This document shows, piece by piece, positions 6,457-10,351 of a stretch of 10,351 nt of DNA. Origin of the DNA: Kiritimatiellia bacterium (GTDB lineage: Bacteria; Verrucomicrobiota; Kiritimatiellia; RFP12; UBA1067); NCBI GenBank assembly GCA_028701555.1, contig JAQVQN010000054.1, positions 1 to 10,351 of the forward strand, given 5' to 3'. How positions within the stretch are numbered: position 1 is the first letter of the stretch; each line of letters begins with the position of its first letter. The notes beneath the pieces are model-generated. The model saw nothing but the letters and a program-made list of their open reading frames with translations, searched no databases and was not told where the DNA came from. Both the position numbers and the translations under genes were made by a program.

Positions 6457-7145
6457 CAATTCATATCCTCCATATAGAGCGGATAGTGGCTTTCGATATG
6501 GAAAGAGCTTTCAAGCGACAGCCGGTCGCCACCTGCGTCACCCAGTTCGCCCTCGGCCAGGCGCGCCAGCGAGATCAGCAGCGGGTGGCGCTGCCGGACG
6601 GTCACGTCCAGCCGGGCAGGTGCGGCACCGTCGATGTTCAGCGACTCGCTGATATCCACGGAGAGCGCGTCCCAAAGCTCGTAATCGAGAATGTGGTTGG
6701 AGGTGGGGCTATTCAGGCTGTCCATATAGTCGGGCACGCGCCCGGCCTCCATGGCCACGGTCTGGGAGCGGAAGTTATGGCGCAAGGCCGCGTCCCAGGT
6801 CTCTCCCGGACGGCGGCGGAAGACCGCCAAGGCCGCAGAAGGTCCAGCGGAGGCTGGCACCAGACGTCGTCCGGAGGCCGGTATGGCTGCCACGCGTGCG
6901 CTTTTCTCCACCATCCAGCGGTTGAAGCCCACTGACCGCGCGCGCGCCGCGCGCGCCGCAGCGTGGCTCAGCACGACCTTGGCCGTGAACAGGTCGGCGT
7001 ATTGGAAAAGCGCGAAAAAAGCCAGGCAGGCCAGACCGATCACGAAAACGGATTCTACCATGGCCTGCCCGCCGCAGTTGTGTGCCGGCGGGATCAATGG
7101 CGGCGCGTTCGCACGCGCCCGGCCTTGGCGTGGTTGCGTTTTCAC
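6453..7145 (-). CDS. tadE: TadE-like pseudopilin
   Basis: A 230-residue minor pilin-type protein of the Tad system. The TadE motif is at GGQAMVESVFVIG (about 25-37): cleavage is expected after G26, leaving Gln at +1 and Glu at +5. One membrane helix follows (about 31-50), then HAAARAARAR (61-70), typical of the helical continuation in TadE. The rest is a periplasmic domain with no other motif I recognise. The start is GTG (7145-7143), with GGAG five bases upstream; no ATG gives a better N-terminus. Family members are processed by the Flp prepilin peptidase and are needed for pilus assembly or adherence in other species (established for TadE/TadF). It is 17 bases after flp, and its stop overlaps the TadG-like start. 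Confidence 0.85.
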   Translation of the reverse strand: MKTQPRQGRARANAPPLIPPAHNCGGQAMVESVFVIGLACLAFFALFQYADLFTAKVVLSHAAARAARARSVGFNRWMVEKSARVAAIPASGRRLVPASAGPSAALAVFRRRPGETWDAALRHNFRSQTVAMEAGRVPDYMDSLNSPTSNHILDYELWDALSVDISESLNIDGAAPARLDVTVRQRHPLLISLARLAEGELGDAGGDRLSLESSFHIESHYPLYMEDMNW

Positions 7146-7162
7146 GGTTGCTCCGGCCCGGT

Positions 7163-7402
7163 TTATTGGAACGAGCCGTCGGGATTAAGGTTCTTGACCT
7201 TGTTCTCGTCGATCTCATCCGCCAGCGAGGCGGCTTCCGAGCCGGCTTCAGCGTCCAGGGCCGAGGTGGCGCCCGCCACCTTGCGCCCGGTGGCCTTGCT
7301 TAGACGGGAGAAGAGCACCAGCAGCGTTATGGCGATGAGCACGACAATGATGATGTACTCGACCATGGTTTGGCCGCTGCGCCGTTTTTTGCCTTTATTC
7401 AT
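7163..7402 (-). CDS. flp: Flp-type major prepilin
   Basis: A 79-residue prepilin with the classic Flp pattern: a short basic leader MNKGKKRRSG, then QTMVEYIIIVVLIAITLLVLF. Cleavage after G10 puts Glu at +5 and Tyr at +6, as in known Flp pilins. One hydrophobic segment (about 16-31) forms the fibre core, followed by a short acidic tail. The ATG at 7402-7400 was chosen because GGAG lies six bases upstream; an in-frame TTG at 7414 would put that ribosome-binding site inside the gene. It is most likely the major pilin of the operon, being the best match to the family and sited near the operon's start. Confidence 0.92.
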   Translation of the reverse strand: MNKGKKRRSGQTMVEYIIIVVLIAITLLVLFSRLSKATGRKVAGATSALDAEAGSEAASLADEIDENKVKNLNPDGSFQ

Positions 7403-7438
7403 GATTTTCTCCAAGTGTTTTCAACAGTCCGGCGGGTT

Positions 7439-7633
7439 TTACGGATACTCAGATGCGACCAGATCCATGGTCCGGTTGGACTGAATCTTGACCGCATAAA
7501 GGAACAGCGACAACACCGCTACCAGGCCCAGAAGCGCCACGAAAACCATGACATACTCCAACATCGCTTGCCCGGATTGCCGCCCGCCGCCGCCGTCTGC
7601 CTGAACACACAGGTTTAACATTGCTTTCATCAT
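7439..7633 (-). CDS. Second small Flp-like pilin
   Basis: A 64-residue protein: a leader of about 21 residues with a poly-Gly run (ADGGGGRQSG), then QAMLEYVMVFVALLGLVAVL, a hydrophobic helix, and a short tail ending near SNRTMDLVASEYP. The G|QxxxEY arrangement is the Flp prepilin processing site. The leader lacks the Lys-rich character of the neighbouring Flp. Start is uncertain: two adjacent ATGs (7633 and 7630) have no strong ribosome-binding site, and an upstream in-frame ATG at 7699 would give a 42-residue leader. It is the first gene of the operon on the minus strand, 36 bases before flp. It may be a minor pilin or a second structural subunit; I cannot say which. Confidence 0.8.
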   Translation of the reverse strand: MMKAMLNLCVQADGGGGRQSGQAMLEYVMVFVALLGLVAVLSLFLYAVKIQSNRTMDLVASEYP

Positions 7634-7692
7634 ACCAAGTAATGGCCGCCCCTGACAATGGCAACAATGCGCGAGGAACGATTGGGGGTGCG

Positions 7693-7710
7693 ATTGCAAT
7701 GTTAGCTAAC
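7693..7710. promoter_or_regulatory. Adjacent palindromes between pilus operon and rpoZ
   Basis: ATTGCAAT (7693-7700) abuts GTTAGCTAAC (7701-7710), both perfect palindromes, in the 151-base divergent spacer upstream of the pilin gene. A third, CCTATAGG (7731-7738), lies between the rpoZ promoter boxes. They could be operator sites for a dimeric regulator; no known consensus is matched. A minus-strand TATGAT (7752-7747) is a weak possible -10 for the pilus operon, with no good -35. Confidence 0.35.
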
Positions 7711-7726
7711 CAAAAAATCTCCTGCG

Positions 7727-7756
7727 TTGACCTATAGGGGGAAAAAATCATATACT
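7727..7756 (+). promoter_or_regulatory. Sigma70-type promoter for rpoZ block
   Basis: TTGACC (7727-7732, -35, five of six to consensus) and TATACT (7751-7756, -10, five of six) are separated by 18 bases in an AT-rich stretch. Transcription would start near 7763, about 20 bases before the GTG of rpoZ, leaving room for GGAGG at 7773-7777. This probably drives rpoZ-smpB-tatA and perhaps the ABC gene. No terminator is visible within the block. Confidence 0.8.
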
Positions 7757-7784
7757 GTCTCGCTTAACTATTGGAGGCATTTGC

Positions 7785-8030
7785 GTGAATGTTGAACTGA
7801 TTGATAAAGCGCGGGTTCGTGTTCCCAGCGTGCCGGTGCTGGTAAATATGGTTTCTAAACGTGTGCGCCAGCTCAATATGGGCGAGAGGCCTTATGTGAA
7901 ACCGTTGTCCATCGACGAGGACAAAGCCGAGATCGCGTTGCGCGAAATCGCCGAAGGCCTGCTGATTTCTGAAATCGATTTTGGGGCGATTGCCAAGGCT
8001 GAGGCCGCGCACTCGCACTGGTCGCGCTAA
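7785..8030 (+). CDS. rpoZ: DNA-directed RNA polymerase omega subunit
   Basis: An 81-residue protein matching the omega/Rpb6 family, which binds the beta' subunit and helps assembly of RNA polymerase. The recognisable core is VPVLVNMVSKRVRQLNMGERPYV (about 16-38), followed by IALREIAEGLL (50-60), the conserved helix containing A-L-x-E-I. The start is GTG with GGAGG seven bases upstream; no in-frame ATG lies before the conserved region. Length is normal for the short omegas of many bacteria. A strong-looking promoter stands directly upstream, and smpB follows after 35 bases in the same direction. Confidence 0.9.
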   Translation: MNVELIDKARVRVPSVPVLVNMVSKRVRQLNMGERPYVKPLSIDEDKAEIALREIAEGLLISEIDFGAIAKAEAAHSHWSR

Positions 8031-8065
8031 ACACTCGCCTTCCGCCGGGAGCGGGTTAAGGGATC

Positions 8066-8548
8066 ATGAGTTCAGAGGGCAAAAAGAGACTCGGCGGTAA
8101 TCTTACGGTCAACCGCAAGGCCGCCCACGATTATTTTGTCTTGGAGCGTTACGAGGCCGGCATAGAACTGGTCGGCACGGAGGTCAAAGTCGTACGTAAT
8201 GGCGAAGCCGGGCTAACCGGGTCCTACGCGCAAATCAAGGACGGTCAGCTTTTTCTGAACCAGGTGCGCATACCGCCCTACGCTTTCGGCAACCGGTTCA
8301 ACCACGATTCCTTGCGGACGCGCCGCCTGCTGATGCACAGGCGCGAGATCATGAAGCTGAGGGCGCTATCCGAACAGAAAGGTTTGTCGCTGATACCTTT
8401 GAGGATGTATCTGACCCCGAAGGGTCGGGTGAAGGTGGAGATAGGCGTTTGCCGGGGCAAGGCCCAGGAAGATAAGCGCGAAACCATCAAAAGGCGCGAT
8501 GCGGACCTGGAGGCCCGCCGGGCGGTAGCCAAACATTATAGAGGATGA
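8066..8548 (+). CDS. smpB: SsrA-binding protein SmpB
   Basis: A 160-residue protein that binds tmRNA and delivers it to stalled ribosomes for trans-translation. Conserved stretches are NRKAAHDYFVLERYEAGIELVGTEVK (16-41), the SYAQIKDGQLFLNQVRIPPY core (53-72), NRFNHDSLRTRRLLMHRREI (76-95), and the C-terminal GKAQEDKRETIKRRD (131-145). The canonical GKK(L/x)(Y/H)DKR is here GKAQEDKR, with the hydrophobic-aromatic pair replaced by Gln-Glu; the DKRE segment is intact. ATG start with AAGGG close upstream. Length is typical. The tmRNA gene (ssrA), often near smpB, is not seen in this window. Confidence 0.96.
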   Translation: MSSEGKKRLGGNLTVNRKAAHDYFVLERYEAGIELVGTEVKVVRNGEAGLTGSYAQIKDGQLFLNQVRIPPYAFGNRFNHDSLRTRRLLMHRREIMKLRALSEQKGLSLIPLRMYLTPKGRVKVEIGVCRGKAQEDKRETIKRRDADLEARRAVAKHYRG

Positions 8549-8573
8549 GAATACTGTTAAGGAGGATGAGGAT

Positions 8574-8819
8574 ATGATATTGCCACTGGGGTTCATTCAG
8601 AATATCGGGCCGACACAACTGCTGCTGGTCTTGCTGATCGTTCTGCTGCTTTTCGGCAGCAGCAAGCTGCCGGATCTGGCGCGTTCGCTCGGCCGTAGCC
8701 TGGGCGAGTTCAAGAAAGGTCGGGAGGAAGGCGAGAAACTGGCCAACGAAAAGGTCAAGGAGATCGTCGATGACCTCAAGAAGGAAGAGCCGGAAAAAGT
8801 TGAAGGCCCCAAAGCCTAG
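8574..8819 (+). CDS. tatA: Twin-arginine translocase subunit TatA/E
   Basis: An 81-residue TatA-family protein, the pore-forming or membrane-thinning component that exports folded proteins through the Tat pathway. It has an N-terminal membrane helix (GPTQLLLVLLIVLLL, about 12-26), the hinge FGSSKLPDLARSLGRSLGEFKKG (27-49) with the family's F-G and L-P residues, an amphipathic helix, and an acidic/lysine-rich tail. AAGGAGG eight bases upstream supports the ATG at 8574. It lies 25 bases after smpB and 15 before the ABC gene. TatB and TatC are not in the window, so whether it serves a complete local Tat system is unknown. Confidence 0.93.
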   Translation: MILPLGFIQNIGPTQLLLVLLIVLLLFGSSKLPDLARSLGRSLGEFKKGREEGEKLANEKVKEIVDDLKKEEPEKVEGPKA

Positions 8820-8834
8820 ACGCGGCGGGCGGCC

Positions 8835-10351
8835 GTGACGCGCAACCCCACCATCCTGCCGGCCACCCTTTCGCGCGCCGTCCGGCTGATCTGGCTGAGC
8901 GATCGGCATCTGGCATTCTGGCACACGGTCGCAACCGTGCTGCAGGCCTTGCTGCCGCTCGCGGCGGTATTGTGCCTGAAGCAGGTCATAGATTCCGCCA
9001 CAAAAATTTTCCAGACCTCGCCGCGTCCCGCACTTTCTTTGTCCGCACTTTCTGACCGTTACGCCGCTGACAGTGATTTCCGTCAGATTGTGCTCTGGGC
9101 GCTGGCGGGAGCTTTGTGCCTGACGCTGTCCGCAGCCCTGCGGCTCTTGTCGGCCTGGGTGGCGGAATTCCACTCTTTGGCGGTCACGGAACGGGTTTAC
9201 GGACTATTGCACGAGGCGCTCGCCCGCGCCGATTACGCCTTCTTCGAAAACGCGGATGATCAGAACCGTCTCCACATGGCGCGCGAAGAGGCTCTAACGC
9301 GCCCGGCGCACGTGCTCGCGGGCCTAGGCCAAACCCTGCACAGTATAGCTGGCCTAGCCGGCGTCATGATCATCCTGGCCGGGTTCAGTCTTTGGCTGCC
9401 GCCGCTGCTGGCGCTGGCCGCCCTTCCGCCGCTGTGCTTCAAGCTTAACCGCGCCCGGCGTTTCTTTGAATGGCGCAAAAGCCTCGCGCCGCTGGAGCGC
9501 GAGGCCGCCTATTTCCACTCCGTATTATCCGATAACGCAGGTGCCAAGGATGTGCGCCTTTACCAGCACGGCGATTTTTGCCGCGGCCGCTTCCGCGCCG
9601 CCCGCGAGCGTCTGCGCGAGGAAAGGGTGGCATGGCGCCGTTATGTGCTGACCCGCGAGGCCGCCGGCATGGCTGTCGGACTGCTGGCCATCGGCTTGAG
9701 CCTGCTGTGGATGACCGGCCGGTTGCTGGAGGGTGCCGCCACGCTCGGAGCGCTGGTCCTCTGTGTGCAGTCCGTGCAGCGCGGGCAGGCCGCGCTCTCC
9801 GCTTTGCTTAACGCCCTAGCCGCGCTCTTTGAGGACGCTCTTTTCCTCCAGAGTTTTGAGGGACTCTTGAATCAACCGTCGCGCATCTGCGCACCGCCAC
9901 AACCCGTGCCGGTGCCGGAAAGATTCACGCGCGGCATAACCTTCGAGAATGTCTCTTTCACATATCCCGGCACAGACCGGCAGGTCTTGAAAGACCTCTG
10001 CTTTACCCTGCTGCCGGGCGAACGCGTTTTTCTGTCCGGCGCCAACGGCACGGGCAAATCAACCGTCATCAAGCTGCTTTGCCGCCTGTACGATCCCACA
10101 CAGGGCCGCATATTGGTGGACGGCGTTGACTTGCGTGCTTTCGATCCGGACGAATGGCGCGCTAGAGTGGGGGCCCTGTTTCAGGATTTCAACCACTACC
10201 AAATGACAGCAAGCGACAACATCTGGATCGGCCACACCCGCTCCGCGCCCGATGCTCCGCAGATCCAGCAAGCCGCGCGTGAAGCCGGTCTGGCCGTGCT
10301 GCTGGATGCATGGCCAAAGGGCCTGCAAACCCTGTTGGGGCGCTGGCTGCA
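8835..10351 (+). CDS. ABC exporter with fused permease and ATPase (partial)
   Basis: An open frame continues from GTG at 8835 past the window end, giving 505 residues. It is a half-transporter of the MsbA/HlyB-like exporter type. The permease (about 1-340) has hydrophobic segments near 32-50, 85-107, 163-183, 187-202, 277-297 and about 303-330. The ATPase follows: A-loop Tyr in FTYPGT (375-380), Walker A GANGTGKST (402-410), and Q-loop Gln450 in ALFQDF. The signature, Walker B and H-loop lie beyond the window. The segment YAFFENADDQNRLHMAREEA (134-153) resembles the coupling region of peptide or lipid exporters; substrate cannot be named. A direct repeat lies in the first extracytoplasmic loop. 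No ATG start fits, and the ribosome-binding site is weak. It is 15 bases after tatA, so co-transcription is likely. Confidence 0.9.
   Translation, partial: MTRNPTILPATLSRAVRLIWLSDRHLAFWHTVATVLQALLPLAAVLCLKQVIDSATKIFQTSPRPALSLSALSDRYAADSDFRQIVLWALAGALCLTLSAALRLLSAWVAEFHSLAVTERVYGLLHEALARADYAFFENADDQNRLHMAREEALTRPAHVLAGLGQTLHSIAGLAGVMIILAGFSLWLPPLLALAALPPLCFKLNRARRFFEWRKSLAPLEREAAYFHSVLSDNAGAKDVRLYQHGDFCRGRFRAARERLREERVAWRRYVLTREAAGMAVGLLAIGLSLLWMTGRLLEGAATLGALVLCVQSVQRGQAALSALLNALAALFEDALFLQSFEGLLNQPSRICAPPQPVPVPERFTRGITFENVSFTYPGTDRQVLKDLCFTLLPGERVFLSGANGTGKSTVIKLLCRLYDPTQGRILVDGVDLRAFDPDEWRARVGALFQDFNHYQMTASDNIWIGHTRSAPDAPQIQQAAREAGLAVLLDAWPKGLQTLLGRWL
9028..9053. repeat. CCGCACTTTCT direct repeat in ABC gene
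   Basis: CCGCACTTTCT at 9028-9038 recurs at 9043-9053, 15 bases apart, so the frame is kept. It encodes the similar stretches RPALS and LSALS in the loop between the first two membrane helices of the ABC permease. The unit resembles the CGCACTCTCG repeat at about 4986-4996, which may mean a shared origin (inference). Confidence 0.5.

Noticed and set aside
6937..6956. Alternating CG run as a Z-DNA or regulatory site
   Set aside because: It encodes the Ala/Arg helix of the TadE-like protein (HAAARAARAR), which explains it by codon use in GC-rich DNA.
7403..7414. TTG start four codons upstream of flp
   Set aside because: The GGAG needed for the ATG at 7402 would then lie inside the gene, and the shorter leader fits Flp prepilins better.
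7690..7716. Sigma54-like promoter for the pilus operon on the minus strand
   Set aside because: A GG and a GC flank TTAGCTAACATT, but the gap is 12 rather than the required 10 bases.
8487..9173. Long minus-strand open frame across smpB, tatA and the ABC start
   Set aside because: Its translation is low-complexity (Gln/Arg-rich) with no family resemblance, and it lies antisense to three well-supported genes.

Overview
The window is about 10.3 kb of GC-rich bacterial chromosome. It holds two divergently oriented gene blocks separated by a ~150-base control region at 7634-7784. I think it comes from a member of the PVC group (Kiritimatiellota/Lentisphaerota/Verrucomicrobiota-like). This rests on the overall look of the omega subunit and Tad proteins and on the short-period spacer repeats, so it is an impression, not a proven assignment.

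The minus-strand block (7633 down to 67) is a tight Tad/Flp (type IVc) pilus operon. In transcription order it encodes a small Flp-like pilin, a canonical Flp prepilin, a TadE-like pseudopilin, a long TadG-like protein, a second TadE-like protein, an unrecognised secreted protein with a possible internal domain duplication, CpaB/RcpC, a CpaF/TadA ATPase with an N-terminal FHA domain, and TadB. Several junctions are overlapping stop/start pairs (GTGA, TGATG, ATGA), which indicates translational coupling. An ATG at positions 3-1 on the minus strand may be the start of tadC. Secretin (RcpA/CpaC), TadZ/CpaE and the prepilin peptidase are not in the window.

The plus-strand block (7785 to the window end) is rpoZ (RNA polymerase omega), smpB (trans-translation), tatA (twin-arginine translocation) and a fused permease-ATPase ABC exporter cut by the window edge. 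A good sigma70-type promoter (TTGACC, 18 bases, TATACT) precedes rpoZ.

The most unusual layer is repeat DNA within and between the pilus genes. A 54-base double-hairpin palindromic element lies in frame inside the FHA-to-ATPase linker of cpaF. Short tandem arrays of 7- and 8-base units lie in spacers and form the start codon and N-terminus of one TadE-like gene. An exact 13-base tandem duplication sits at the 3' end of the TadG-like gene. I see no CRISPR array, tRNA, rRNA or insertion-sequence transposase, and no convincing new defence or biosynthetic system.
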